A stretch of DNA of 64,000 nt from JANMJD01 sp963828405 (GCA_963828405.1 CAWHEG010000031.1:1736001-1800000); one strand, 5' to 3'. Positions 36,398 to 45,202 are shown, counted from the first letter of the stretch. Notes: a model not told the origin generated them from the sequence alone. A program made the numbers and translations.

Positions 36398-37565
36398 TCC
36401 GACGCCGGCCGGCGAGCAGCGCCTCGCGGTGTTCGGGTGCGGCGATGCCGATCAGCCTCCGGGCGCGCTCATCGTCGCCGATGCCGCGCAGGTCGGCGAT
36501 GCCGTGCTCCGTCACCACCACCTGGATGTCGGCGCGGGGCGTCGACACCACGTCGACGGCGGGCACGATCGTCGATGCCCCGCGGGCGGTGGTCGACCGC
36601 AGGGCGATCACCGAGCACCCGCCGACCGACCTCGACGCGCCGACGCAGAAATCGGCGTGGCCGCCGACCCCGGTGATGATCCGCCGCCCGACGCGCTCGA
36701 CGTTGACGGCACCGTCGAGACCGACCTGCAGGGCCGTGTTGCAGCCGATCAGACGGGGGATCGACGACAGGCGCGACAGGTCGTTGGTGATCGTCGCCGA
36801 GGTGGGGCGCAGCATCCCGGCTCCGGCGAGGAAACGCACGGGTCGCTCGCCCCAGACGTAGGCGGCCACGACCGGCGCGAGCAGCAGGCCGCGTCGGTGG
36901 AGATCGGCCACGGCATCGGTGACCAGGCCGGACCAGACGGACACCGGCACGGTGATCGCCCGGGCGATCCCTTCACCGATTCCGCCGGGCCCGAACTGCA
37001 GTGTCGGTTCCTCGGGGAACAGTGAGGCGACGAGGGCGCCGATCCGCAGGTCGGTGTCGTCTGCCGGTCGGGACGACGCGGGCCCGGAGCCCGGCGCGGA
37101 CGGGCGGGGAACCGTCGCCACGACGTTGCCGGCGATCTCGGGCGCACCGACGTCGTCGCCGTCCTCGTCGATTTCGACCACCACGTGCCGGGCGGTGCGG
37201 GCGAGGACGTCCGCCCAGCCGACCGCACCTGTCAACGCCAGGGTCCCGCCTCGGCGCAGGCCCGAGACGACCGCCACGTCGGGCGGGTCGGACTCGATCA
37301 GGCAGGGCACGGACGAGATGCGCACGGGCAGGGCGACGACGCGGCCCGAGTTCACGGCGTCGGCCAGGCCGTAGCCGGCAAGTGTCGTTCGCACGTTGGT
37401 CGTCGGGCCGCCATCGTCGGCGGTGATCCACGACGGCGGCTCGATGGTCCAACCGAGCGTGACGATGCGCGGCTCGTCCCCGGGCAGCCGGGCGAGCCGG
37501 ACCGCCTCGGCCGGGGCCAGCCGCGGCGAGCCGGGTCCGTCGGCATACCAGATCGAGACGCTCAC
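36393..37565 (-). CDS. Acetyl-CoA hydrolase/transferase-family (4-hydroxybutyrate CoA-transferase-like) protein
   Basis: About 390 residues. The N-terminal half has LPGDEPRIVTLGWTIEPPSW and GYGLADAVNSGRVVALPVRI. The C-terminal catalytic half has FPEEPTLQFGPGGIGEGIAR, where family members carry the glutamyl-CoA site near the GxGGxP loop. TEHGIADLRGIGDDERARRL at the end is the standard AcH_C motif. The start is uncertain: a GTG at 37565 (VSVSIWYADGPG) or an ATG 15 codons upstream at 37610; neither has a clear RBS. Divergent from the acyl-CoA synthetase at 37713, with which it may handle the same acid. Confidence 0.75.
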   Translation of the reverse strand: MSVSIWYADGPGSPRLAPAEAVRLARLPGDEPRIVTLGWTIEPPSWITADDGGPTTNVRTTLAGYGLADAVNSGRVVALPVRISSVPCLIESDPPDVAVVSGLRRGGTLALTGAVGWADVLARTARHVVVEIDEDGDDVGAPEIAGNVVATVPRPSAPGSGPASSRPADDTDLRIGALVASLFPEEPTLQFGPGGIGEGIARAITVPVSVWSGLVTDAVADLHRRGLLLAPVVAAYVWGERPVRFLAGAGMLRPTSATITNDLSRLSSIPRLIGCNTALQVGLDGAVNVERVGRRIITGVGGHADFCVGASRSVGGCSVIALRSTTARGASTIVPAVDVVSTPRADIQVVVTEHGIADLRGIGDDERARRLIGIAAPEHREALLAGRRRT

Positions 37566-37712
37566 GTCGGCGTGCGGTCGGCCCGGCCGGTCATCCTGCT
37601 CCTGATCCATCTGTCGATCCGACGACTGTCCCCACCGTACGCCGCGTCGAGCCGAGTTGCGCCACCCTTCCCGGTGTCGTCGGGTTCGGGCGTGATCGTG
37701 GACAATGCAGAG

Positions 37713-39221
37713 ATGCACCTGTCGTCGTTGATCGAGATGGTCGAATCGGGCCTCGACGACCGGGTGCTGCTCGGCGGCCGCGACGCCCCGGTCACCGGCG
37801 CCGAGATCGGCCGGCTGGCCCGGCGCGGTGCGTCGACCCTCGGCCCCTACGGTGCGCTCGTCTACGCCGGTGAGAACCATCCGCTGCTGCCGGTGGCGTT
37901 GTTCGCCGCGGCCTGGGCCGGGATCCCGTTCGTGCCCGTCAACTACCGCCTCGAGGACGGGCAGCTCAACAACCTCGTCGGTCGTCGACCGGATGCCCTG
38001 GTGCTGGCCGATGCGGCCACCGCGCCCCGGGTGGCCACCGGCGCGGCCGTCGTCGTGTTCGACGAGTGGCTCGACTCGTTGCCCGAGGACGTCACGGCGA
38101 CCGAACCCCCGTTCGACGACGACGAGGTGGCGGTGGTGCTCTACACGAGCGGGACGACATCGGAGCCGAAGTCGGCGTTGCTGCGCCACCGGCACCTGAT
38201 GGCCTACCTGCTCGGCTCGGTCGAGTTCGCCGGAGCCGGGGAGGACGAGGCGGTGCTGGTCTCGGTGCCGCCGTATCACGTGGCCGGGATCGCCAACATC
38301 CTGTCGAACATCTTCGCCGGCCGCCGGCTCGTCTACCTGCGTTCGTTCGAGGCCGCGGCGTGGCTGGAAACCGTGAGGGCGGAGCGGATCTCCAATGCGA
38401 TGGTCGTACCGACGATGCTCGCCCGGCTCGTCGACGCGCTCGACGGCCGGCCGGCCGACGTACCGAGTCTGCGATCGCTGTCGTACGGCGGCGCCAAGGT
38501 GGCCGAACGGGTGTTGCTCGAGGCCCTGCGGCTGTTCCCCGACACGGGCTTCGTCAACGCCTACGGTCTCACCGAGACGGCTTCGACGATCGCCGTGCTG
38601 GGGCCCGAGGACCATCGCGCGGCGATCGCCTCCGACGATCCGCACGTGCGGCGCCGGTTGGCCTCGGCCGGCCGGGTGCTGCCGATGGTCGAGATCGAGA
38701 TCCGTGACGAGCTGGACGTCCCCATGGCGCCCGGCGGGACCGGCGTCATCTTCCTCCGCGGGGAGCAGGTCTCGGGCGAGTACGCCTCGGGCAGCCTGCT
38801 AGACGACGCCGGTTGGTTCTGCACCCGTGACCGTGGATACGTCGACGCCGACGGCTTCCTGTTCATCGAGGGGCGGGCCGACGACACGATCATCCGCGGG
38901 GGCGAGAACATCGCCCCCGCCGAGATCGAGGAGGTCCTCCTCGCCCATCCGGCGGTCGCCGAGGCGTGCGTCGTCGGGTTGTCCGACGACGAATGGGGGC
39001 AGCGGATCGTTGCCGCCGTGGTCCTCCGCAGCGGCGGTGAGGCCACGGAGGCCGATCTCCGCGATGCCGTGCGGGCCGAGCTCCGCTCGTCGAAGACGCC
39101 CGACTCGATCGTCTTTTGCGAGGTACTCCCGCACACCGAGACGGGCAAGATGTTGCGGCGCGTCGTCCAGCAGACCCTGGCCGACGAGCGATTCGCCGGC
39201 GCACGACGGGCTCCGGGGTGA
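37713..39221 (+). CDS. Acyl-CoA synthetase (AMP-forming), FadD-like
   Basis: 502-residue ANL ligase. P-loop LYTSGTTSEPKSALLRH, A5 motif NAYGLTETASTIAVLG, A7/A8 region FIEGRADDTIIRGGENIAPAE and catalytic Lys in PHTETGKMLRRVV are all present. The P-loop is slightly atypical (TSEPKSA where TGxPKGV is usual), a variation found in several actinobacterial FadD branches. The ATG at 37713 excludes a long open extension with no homology. It is divergent from the CoA-transferase gene and is followed by a TauE/SafE transporter. Confidence 0.85.
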   Translation: MHLSSLIEMVESGLDDRVLLGGRDAPVTGAEIGRLARRGASTLGPYGALVYAGENHPLLPVALFAAAWAGIPFVPVNYRLEDGQLNNLVGRRPDALVLADAATAPRVATGAAVVVFDEWLDSLPEDVTATEPPFDDDEVAVVLYTSGTTSEPKSALLRHRHLMAYLLGSVEFAGAGEDEAVLVSVPPYHVAGIANILSNIFAGRRLVYLRSFEAAAWLETVRAERISNAMVVPTMLARLVDALDGRPADVPSLRSLSYGGAKVAERVLLEALRLFPDTGFVNAYGLTETASTIAVLGPEDHRAAIASDDPHVRRRLASAGRVLPMVEIEIRDELDVPMAPGGTGVIFLRGEQVSGEYASGSLLDDAGWFCTRDRGYVDADGFLFIEGRADDTIIRGGENIAPAEIEEVLLAHPAVAEACVVGLSDDEWGQRIVAAVVLRSGGEATEADLRDAVRAELRSSKTPDSIVFCEVLPHTETGKMLRRVVQQTLADERFAGARRAPG

Positions 39222-39308
39222 TGGAAGCAATGAGTTACCTCGGTAACCAGCGCACCCCCCGAGCCGTCTTGCTCGGAGATCGCTGGACGACGGATTGACC
39301 GGCACGAC

Positions 39309-40031
39309 ATGTCGCAGCCTTTGCTCGTCCTCACCGCCACGTTCGTCGCCCTTCTCGTCTCATCGATTGCTGGGTACGGCGGCAGCCTCGTCCTGGTCCC
39401 GGCGCTCGGAGCGACCGTTGGACCAAAGGAGGGGGTCGCTCTCGCTGCGCTCTTGCTCGCCTGGAACAATGTGTTCAAGATCATCGCCTACCGGAGGACC
39501 TTGGCGCTTGGACAGGGCTGGCCATTCCTCATCGTCACGGCGGCGGGTGTCTGGCTGGGAGCTCATCTGCTCATCAACCTGTCATCCGACCTGATCATGT
39601 GGGCGATAGTCGCGGGCACGGTGGCCTCGCTGCTTGCAGAGCTCGTCGGCGGTGATAGCACTCTGCGGTTGCGCCGCCATGCAGCGATCCCCGCGATGGC
39701 GGCATCTGCCGTGCTCTCAGGGATCTCCGGGTCTTCCGGACCGCTCAAAGGAATCGCTATCCGATCACTCGAGCTTCCCAGGCTCGAGCATGTCGGCGTC
39801 GCAGCCTGCGTTTCGCTCGTGGCTGACGCCTTGAAGGTCGAGCTCTTTGCGAACGCCGGAATTCTGCGGGCGGTTCACCTCGAGTCGCTCATCGTCGCCT
39901 TACCGATGATGCCCGTCGGAGCATGGCTGGGGCGGGCGATCAACCGCCGCATTACCGAGGAAGCATTCCGCTGGGTGTTCTGGACCGTCGTCGGCGGTTA
40001 TACATTGCGAATGGTCGGTGTCTGGCTCTGA
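39309..40031 (+). CDS. TauE/SafE-family membrane exporter
   Basis: 240-residue polytopic protein with seven to eight helices. LLVSSIAGYGGSLVLVPALG at residues 16-35 and SAVLSGISGSSGPLKGIAIR in the middle are the duplicated GxGG-type motifs of the sulfite exporter TauE/SafE family. Substrates in this family are sulfonates, sulfite, sulfolactate or related anions; sulfatase genes at 0.9-5 kb make a sulfur anion thinkable, but distance makes it weak. Base and codon use look less GC-biased than in neighbours, suggesting recent acquisition. No operon partners are evident. Confidence 0.8.
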   Translation: MSQPLLVLTATFVALLVSSIAGYGGSLVLVPALGATVGPKEGVALAALLLAWNNVFKIIAYRRTLALGQGWPFLIVTAAGVWLGAHLLINLSSDLIMWAIVAGTVASLLAELVGGDSTLRLRRHAAIPAMAASAVLSGISGSSGPLKGIAIRSLELPRLEHVGVAACVSLVADALKVELFANAGILRAVHLESLIVALPMMPVGAWLGRAINRRITEEAFRWVFWTVVGGYTLRMVGVWL

Positions 40032-40103
40032 GAAGGTGGCGATCACGGATTGAAAGGGGGATGGGGAAACGGACTGGCAACAGCACCGCGCCCCTGACTA
40101 CCA

Positions 40104-40538
40104 ATGACACTCGACGATCTCCTCGCCCGGGAGGGCATCCGCGATCTGGTGGCGCGGTACAACGCCTACGGCGACAGCGGCAGGTTCGAGCAGCTGTGGG
40201 AGCTGTTCGCACCGGATGCGGCGATGGAGATCCGCCTGCTCGAGGGTGAGCCGGCGACATACGAGGGGCTCGAGAACCTGAAGGGGATCTTCACCGGCGC
40301 CCAGGACCGGTTGCGGGAGCAGGCCTCATCGCCGATGCCGCCACCCGTGCGCCACTTCACCGCCACCCACCAGATCGACCTCGTCGATCCGGACCATGCG
40401 ACGGGGCGGTGCTACTTCGCCGTGATCCTCGGATCCGGGCTCGACCACTGGGGGCGTTACGTCGACGACTACGTCCGCATCGACGATCGATGGCGCTTCC
40501 AGCGGCGTCGCGTCCACCTCGACGGGCAGGTGCACTGA
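40104..40538 (+). CDS. SnoaL-like / NTF2-fold protein
   Basis: 144 residues beginning MTLDDLLAREGIRDLVARYN, the usual SnoaL_4 N-terminus. FEQLWELFAPDAAMEIRLLE, VRHFTATHQIDLVDPDHATG and DDRWRFQRRRVHLDGQVH complete the cone-fold pattern. Convergent with the LLM gene at 40562-41417. As with the other three such genes here, it is close to F420-type oxidoreductases, and a lyase, isomerase or ligand-binding role in the same pathway is the best guess. Confidence 0.72.
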   Translation: MTLDDLLAREGIRDLVARYNAYGDSGRFEQLWELFAPDAAMEIRLLEGEPATYEGLENLKGIFTGAQDRLREQASSPMPPPVRHFTATHQIDLVDPDHATGRCYFAVILGSGLDHWGRYVDDYVRIDDRWRFQRRRVHLDGQVH

Positions 40539-40561
40539 CTCACTGGGCCAGCCGGGCCCGC

Positions 40562-41417
40562 TCAGGCCAGGTCGGGGATCAGGTCGGCGTAGGTGTCGAT
40601 GAACGGCATCGTCGTCGCCGGGTCGGCCCAGCCGGTGCGCGCCGCTGCCGATCACCGTCCGAACGACGCCGAGGTCGCTGTAGGCGTGGAGCGTCTCGGG
40701 GGTGGGGTCACCGAAGGTGACGAGCGAGATCGGGATCTCCCGTCCGGCCGCGGCGGCCTCGGCGCGAAAGCGCGTGATCTTCCGGGCCACGTCGCCGAGG
40801 CCGATGTCCATCGGCATCCACTCGTCGGCCCACCGTACGGCGTGGACCGTGCCCAGCCTCCCACTGGTGCCGAGGACGATCGGCGGGTGCGGCCGCTGGA
40901 GCGGCTTGGGGAACGACCACACGGCGTCGAAATCGAAGAACTCCCCGTGGAACGTCGAATCGTCGTCGGTCCAGCAGGTGCGCAGGGCGGCCACGCACTC
41001 CTCCGTCGCCCGGTATCGCTGCGCCCAGGGGATGTCCGGGCGGTGGTTCGCCAGTTCCTCGGCGTTCCATCCGACGCCGACGCCGAACACCAGCCGGCCC
41101 CCCGAGATCAGGTCGAGGGTGGCCACGGACTTGGCGAGGTCGAGTACGTGGTGTTCGAGGACGAGGCAGACGCCTGTGCCGATCTGCAGGCGCTCGGTGG
41201 CCAGTGCGGCCATCGTCAGGCTGACGAAGGGATCCATCATCCGACGGTACTGGTCGGGCATCTCCCCGCCGGTCGGGTAGGCCGTGCGCCGGGACGCCGG
41301 GATGTGCGAGTGCTCCCCGATGAACAACGACGCGTACCCCCTCGCCTCCAGGGCGCGGGCCAACACGTCGGGACGCACGTCCTGGGGGGTGTTCATCGTC
41401 GTGAAGCCGAGTTCCAT
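40562..41417 (-). CDS. LLM-class F420-dependent oxidoreductase (frameshifted near 40645)
   Basis: Luciferase-like enzyme of the TIGR03619-type branch: MELGFTTMNTPQDVRPDVLA at the start, YASLFIGEHSHIPASRRTAY, and GGRLVFGVGVGWNAEELANH binding the cofactor phosphate. After VVRTVIGSGA the frame breaks. The family-typical end TGWADPATTMPFIDTYADLI followed by PDLA continues in another frame to a TGA at 40562-40564, so a one-base indel near 40645 is likely. The uninterrupted frame running to 40326 has no homology. A CTTGACAGGACCGTCAG palindrome 70 nt upstream is a TetR-type site. Confidence 0.8.
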
Positions 41418-41487
41418 CTCGCCTGCCCCTCAGCCCGGCGTTCGGGCATGGGTCGTGTCAGGCTCATCACCCATCCCCCGAAGGGTA

Positions 41488-41504
41488 CTTGACAGGACCG
41501 TCAG
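41488..41504. promoter_or_regulatory. Palindromic operator upstream of an LLM gene (site D)
   Basis: CTTGACAGGACCGTCAG shares both arms (TTGACAG and CGTCA) with the minus-strand reading of site B (GTTGACAGTATCGTCAAC) and lies about 70 nt before the LLM start codon. Confidence 0.45.
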
Positions 41505-41552
41505 ATGAGGCGGGTCGCGGTTGGCTTCCGCCCCTCGTCGATGCGCCGGGGT

Positions 41553-42110
41553 TCAGCGGGCCCGACGTCCGGTGGTGTCGGGTGTCCGGATGAGCAGGAG
41601 GCCGAGGGTCTTTCCCCACTCGCGGGCACGGGCGAGTTCGCCCTCACCCAGCGGTCCACCGGTGGCGGTCACGACGAAGCTCTCGGGCTTGTCGACGACC
41701 TCGAATCCGCGGCGGCGAAGCGTGCGGTCGATCTTCCGACCGGCGGAGCCGGTGAGGATCATCGGCTTGTCCAGCCGGGTGTCGAACGCCACCGCCCGTC
41801 TGGCGCTCTGCGGGGGGATTCGCCGCAGCCATTCACGAACCCCGGGCTGCATCGACTCGGGTTCCAGGCGGATCTCGGGCTGCTTGGCGGCGGCGTCCTG
41901 GGCACCCCGACGGGTCTGGCGTCGGGGCATGCCCCAGGCGTGGGTCGGCGCCCCGACGATCACCAGGTCGGCTGCAGCGAGGTCGCCGACATCGACGAGA
42001 TGGGCGGGCAGGACGACGGCGACGCCAGGTTCGCCGAACCCGTCGGCGATCGCCTCGGCGATCAGCCGGGTGTTGCCGAACATCGATTCGTAGATCACGA
42101 GAGCGCTCAT
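41553..42110 (-). CDS. Flavodoxin-family protein
   Basis: 185 residues starting MSALVIYESMFGNTRLIAEA, the FMN-phosphate-binding TxGNT/S loop of flavodoxins (here SMFGNT). LVIVGAPTHAWGMPRRQTR is the second FMN loop. The C-terminal helix contains WGKTLGLLLIR. The protein is typical of the flavodoxin/nitric-oxide-synthase class found with stress genes. It has a good SD (GGAGG). A DosR-like box reading toward it lies at 42177-42190, with a CAGAAT -10-like element 24 nt beyond the box, so I place it in the putative dormancy regulon. Confidence 0.75.
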   Translation of the reverse strand: MSALVIYESMFGNTRLIAEAIADGFGEPGVAVVLPAHLVDVGDLAAADLVIVGAPTHAWGMPRRQTRRGAQDAAAKQPEIRLEPESMQPGVREWLRRIPPQSARRAVAFDTRLDKPMILTGSAGRKIDRTLRRRGFEVVDKPESFVVTATGGPLGEGELARAREWGKTLGLLLIRTPDTTGRRAR

Positions 42111-42176
42111 CGAGGAACCTCCGCTTGGACGTGGTGAACCTGATGGATTCTGCGCGCCGCCGAGCGGCGATGGTGA

Positions 42177-42190
42177 GAGGCGAAGGTCCC
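42177..42190 (-). promoter_or_regulatory. DosR-like box upstream of the flavodoxin gene
   Basis: Minus strand GGGACCTTCGCCTC, differing at one position (T for C at 13) from the copy at 42280 that faces the opposite gene. A CAGAAT hexamer (42152-42147) follows after 24 nt. The 217-bp intergenic region 42111-42327 contains nothing else I recognise besides these two boxes. Confidence 0.6.
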
Positions 42191-42279
42191 CGGGTCGGGG
42201 CTCGCCCGGCCCTGCGTGGACCGGGAGAGGTGCTCGGCGGCGAGCCCGGCGATCGACGGCGGACGGCGGTTGCCGGGTG

Positions 42280-42293
42280 GGGACCTTCGCCCC
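42280..42293 (+). promoter_or_regulatory. DosR-like box upstream of the acyltransferase gene
   Basis: GGGACCTTCGCCCC, close to DevR/DosR boxes (GGGAC...GTCCC in mycobacteria and GGGACCTTCGGCCC-like forms in other actinobacteria). A CATGAT hexamer (42316-42321) follows after 22 nt, and the GTG start lies 6 nt beyond it, predicting a leaderless mRNA. Confidence 0.65.
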
Positions 42294-42327
42294 TGGCGGT
42301 CGGTGCCGTCCGCCGCATGATCGTCGT

Positions 42328-43674
42328 GTGACCCGCGCTCGTCCGGCGACCGGCGAACCCAGTCCCCGTCGGGGTGCGATCGATCTCGCCCGCGTCGGCG
42401 CGTTGTTGCTCGTCGTGTTCGGTCACCTGACGCTGGCCGTGATCGATCGCGGGCCGGACGGGGATCTCCGCGGGGCCAACCTCCTCGCCATCCGGCCCGG
42501 CCTGGCCTGGCTCGCCATGCTCGCTCCGATGCCGGTGTTCTTCGCCGCCGCCGGCTGGGCCAACGCCACTGCCACGCCGCGGTCGGCCGCCCCCCGGCTG
42601 CGCGCCCTCGTCGGCGCCGGCGCCGTGGTCGTCGTGCTGTGGTCGACGGCAGCGGCGACCGAGGTGGTGATCCGCGGCGAGGGTGGGGTCGTCGGTGACG
42701 GCGCACGGATCGCCACGCAACCGCTCTGGTTTCTGGTCGTCTACGTCCCGTTCGGCGCATCGGGCGCCCGGATCGCCCGCCTGGCGAAGCGGCCCGTGCT
42801 GGCCGTGGGGACATGCCTGGTGGTGCTCGCCGCGCTGGACACCGCCCGGTTCCGTTTCGACATGGCGGACGCCTGGGCCTGGCCCGGCTTCTTCCTCGCC
42901 TGGGGCGTGCCCTGGTCGCTCGGCGCCTGGTGGCGGGGCCGATGCGACATGGGCGGAATCCGGGAGTCCAGGGTGGGGATCGCCCTCGCCACCGCGTCGC
43001 TCGCCGCCGCCTTCCTGCTGGTGCGCCTCGCCGGCTACGGCCCGGCGCTGATCGACGCCGTCGACGGGGCGCGCTCGAACACGACGCCGCCGACGCTCTA
43101 CACCGCCGTTGCCGGCTCCGCACAGGTCGGCCTGCTGATGGTCGCCTCTCGGCGACTCGACGGTCTGGCGGCGAGGTACCGCCGGATCCTCGACTCCGCC
43201 GTCGCCGCGGCGGTGGGTGTGTACGTCTGGCATCTCACCGCGCTCGCCGGATGTGCGGGGGCGATCGCCGCCGGCCTGTGGGCGCCGCAGCGGTTCACGA
43301 GGGGTTGGTGGCTGACGCGGCCGTTGTGGTTTGCCGCGGTCGTCGGGGTGACCGGCCTGCTCGCCGCCTTGACCGCCAGGGTGCAGCGCCCGTCTGGGCA
43401 GCGGGAGTCGTTGCCTCCCCGACCCTGCGGGACGGCGGGGACCTCCCTCGTCGCCGGGCTCGTGCTCGCCACGACCGGTGCGGCGGTCGTCGGTCTGCGG
43501 GGGCCGCGCACCTTGCCCGCGGCGGCGGTCGCCGTCGCCTCGTTCGTCGCCGCCTGGAGGCTCCTGGGCGGCGCGACAGGAGCCCCGGTGACCGACCCGG
43601 GCCGAGACCGTCCTCGGGCCCCCGTGCGAGAGCCGGAGGACCCTACGCATCCGGGCGTGACGAGCCCACAGTGA
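42328..43674 (+). CDS. Acyltransferase-3-like integral membrane protein
   Basis: 448 residues with about ten hydrophobic segments. The N-terminal GAIDLARVGALLLVVFGHLT matches the RxxRxxAxxxVxxxH region of the acyltransferase-3 (NodX/OafB) family, with the catalytic His in FGHL. MPVFFAAAGWANATATP follows, as in the family. The last 50 residues are hydrophilic and Pro/Arg-rich. The GTG at 42328 fits a leaderless transcript from the DosR-like promoter upstream. These enzymes O-acylate surface glycans or lipids. The PRT-hydrolase fusion follows 79 nt downstream, probably in the same transcript. Confidence 0.72.
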   Translation: MTRARPATGEPSPRRGAIDLARVGALLLVVFGHLTLAVIDRGPDGDLRGANLLAIRPGLAWLAMLAPMPVFFAAAGWANATATPRSAAPRLRALVGAGAVVVVLWSTAAATEVVIRGEGGVVGDGARIATQPLWFLVVYVPFGASGARIARLAKRPVLAVGTCLVVLAALDTARFRFDMADAWAWPGFFLAWGVPWSLGAWWRGRCDMGGIRESRVGIALATASLAAAFLLVRLAGYGPALIDAVDGARSNTTPPTLYTAVAGSAQVGLLMVASRRLDGLAARYRRILDSAVAAAVGVYVWHLTALAGCAGAIAAGLWAPQRFTRGWWLTRPLWFAAVVGVTGLLAALTARVQRPSGQRESLPPRPCGTAGTSLVAGLVLATTGAAVVGLRGPRTLPAAAVAVASFVAAWRLLGGATGAPVTDPGRDRPRAPVREPEDPTHPGVTSPQ

Positions 43675-43753
43675 GTCGTACTTCTCTCGACCGTCGGGGC
43701 ACGCCCATCGTGCCTTGCCGTCCCGTCCGCCCGGTGGAAGCGAGGTCATCCAG

Positions 43754-45100
43754 ATGTTCGTCAACCGTGTCGAGGCCGGGCGTCGATTGGCCAAGCGACT
43801 GGAGCATCTCCGCGGTGCCGCTCCGGTCGTTCTCGGCCTGCCCCGCGGCGGCGTCCCGGTCGCCGCCGAGGTCGCCGAGGCGCTGGGCGCTCCGCTCGAC
43901 GTGATCCTCGTCCGCAAGCTCGGCGTGCCGTCACAACCGGAGTTGGGTGTCGGGGCGATCGGTGAGGACGGGGCCCGGGTGATCAACGAGGAGATCGCCC
44001 GCCTGGCCGGGGTGCGCGAGCGGGATCTGGTGGCGGTCGAGGCACGTGAGCGGATCGAACTCGACCGGCGTGCCCGCCTCTACCGCGGCGCCCGCCCGCG
44101 TCTCGAGCTCGCCGGGCGCACGGCCGTGGTGGTCGACGACGGCATCGCCACCGGATCGACCGCCCGGGTGGCCTGCCAGGTCGCCCGCGCCCATGGGGCG
44201 AGGCGCGTCGTGCTGGCCGTGCCCGTCGCTCCGGGCGACTGGGTCGAGCGCCTCTCGGATGCCGCCGACGAGTTGGTCTGCGTCGAGACCCACGAGCCGT
44301 TCTACGCGATCGGCCAGTGGTACCAGGACTTCTCCCAGACCCCCGATGGCGTCGTCATCTCGTGCCTGGAACGCCTCGCTGTACCCTCGGGCGGTGAGCG
44401 GGGTGGGACCGGCACGGGCTCGTCGCCCGTTGGTGACGCCGCTGATGCCGTGCTGGATCCGACCGGCTTCGACGGCGAGATCGTGATCCCGATCGGGCAC
44501 GTCGGCCTCGCCGGTCATCTGGTGATTCCGAACGGGGCCGCGGGGCTCGTGATCTTCGCCCACGGGAGCGGGAGCAGCCGGCACAGCCCACGCAATCGGT
44601 ACGTCGCCGAGATCTTGAACCAAGCGGGTTTCGCCACGCTGCTGTTCGATCTGCTGACGGTCGACGAGGAAGCCGACCGGGCGAACGTGTTCGACATCGA
44701 GCTCCTCGGCCAACGCCTCGGAGCGGTCACCATCGCGGTACGGGCGCGACCGGAGGTCGGCCGCCTCGGGGTCGGCTACTTCGGCGCCAGCACCGGCGCG
44801 GCCGCCGCGCTGTGGGCGGCCGCCGACCCGGACAACGAGGTGGTCGCCGTGGTGTCGCGCGGTGGTCGCCCGGATCTGGCCGGCGCTCGGCTCGCCTCGG
44901 TCCGCGCACCCACGCTGCTCATCGTCGGCGGCGACGACCACACGGTGCTCGAACTCAACCGGGTCGCACGAACCAAGCTCAATGCCGAGAGCTCGTTGGC
45001 GGTCGTCGCCGGTGCCAGCCACCTGTTCGAAGAGCCGGGGACGCTGCTCGAGGCCGCCTGTCTCGCCCGCGACTGGTTCGTCGAGCACCTCACCCGGTGA
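43754..45100 (+). CDS. Phosphoribosyltransferase-dienelactone-hydrolase fusion, Rv0571c-like
   Basis: 448 residues in two domains. Residues 1-215 are a type I phosphoribosyltransferase: VVLGLPRGGVPVAAEVAEAL, LVRKLGVPSQPELGVGAIGE and the PRPP loop VVVDDGIATGSTA. Residues 240-448 are an alpha/beta hydrolase: VIFAHGSGSSRHSPRNRYVA, nucleophile elbow region GYFGASTGAAAALWAA, Asp in LLIVGGDDHTVLEL and His in GASHLFEE. The nucleophile in GASTG is Ser. The same domain order occurs in mycobacterial Rv0571c, a DosR-regulon member (recalled). Substrates of neither domain are known. Likely co-transcribed with the acyltransferase. Confidence 0.85.
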   Translation: MFVNRVEAGRRLAKRLEHLRGAAPVVLGLPRGGVPVAAEVAEALGAPLDVILVRKLGVPSQPELGVGAIGEDGARVINEEIARLAGVRERDLVAVEARERIELDRRARLYRGARPRLELAGRTAVVVDDGIATGSTARVACQVARAHGARRVVLAVPVAPGDWVERLSDAADELVCVETHEPFYAIGQWYQDFSQTPDGVVISCLERLAVPSGGERGGTGTGSSPVGDAADAVLDPTGFDGEIVIPIGHVGLAGHLVIPNGAAGLVIFAHGSGSSRHSPRNRYVAEILNQAGFATLLFDLLTVDEEADRANVFDIELLGQRLGAVTIAVRARPEVGRLGVGYFGASTGAAAALWAAADPDNEVVAVVSRGGRPDLAGARLASVRAPTLLIVGGDDHTVLELNRVARTKLNAESSLAVVAGASHLFEEPGTLLEAACLARDWFVEHLTR

Positions 45101-45202
45101 GGCCGGGGCCTCGATGACGACCGGGCCGGTCGGGGCCGATCCCCTCCTGCCGGAGGCGCGCCTCCGATCTCCGCTCCTGCGAACGGTGGTACCGTCCGGA
45201 AG

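Noticed and set aside
42111..42327. Intergenic 217 bp examined for a small RNA or short gene
   Set aside because: Only the two DosR-like boxes and promoter hexamers are supported; no hairpin-plus-gene signature was seen.
43675..43753. Possible DosR-like box before the PRT-hydrolase gene
   Set aside because: GGGGCACGCCC lacks proper arms and spacing; the gene is better explained as part of the acyltransferase transcript.
45101..45202. GGGGCCGATCCCC considered as a DosR-like box before the lipoprotein
   Set aside because: Thirteen bases, poor match to the consensus and no -10 hexamer at the usual distance.
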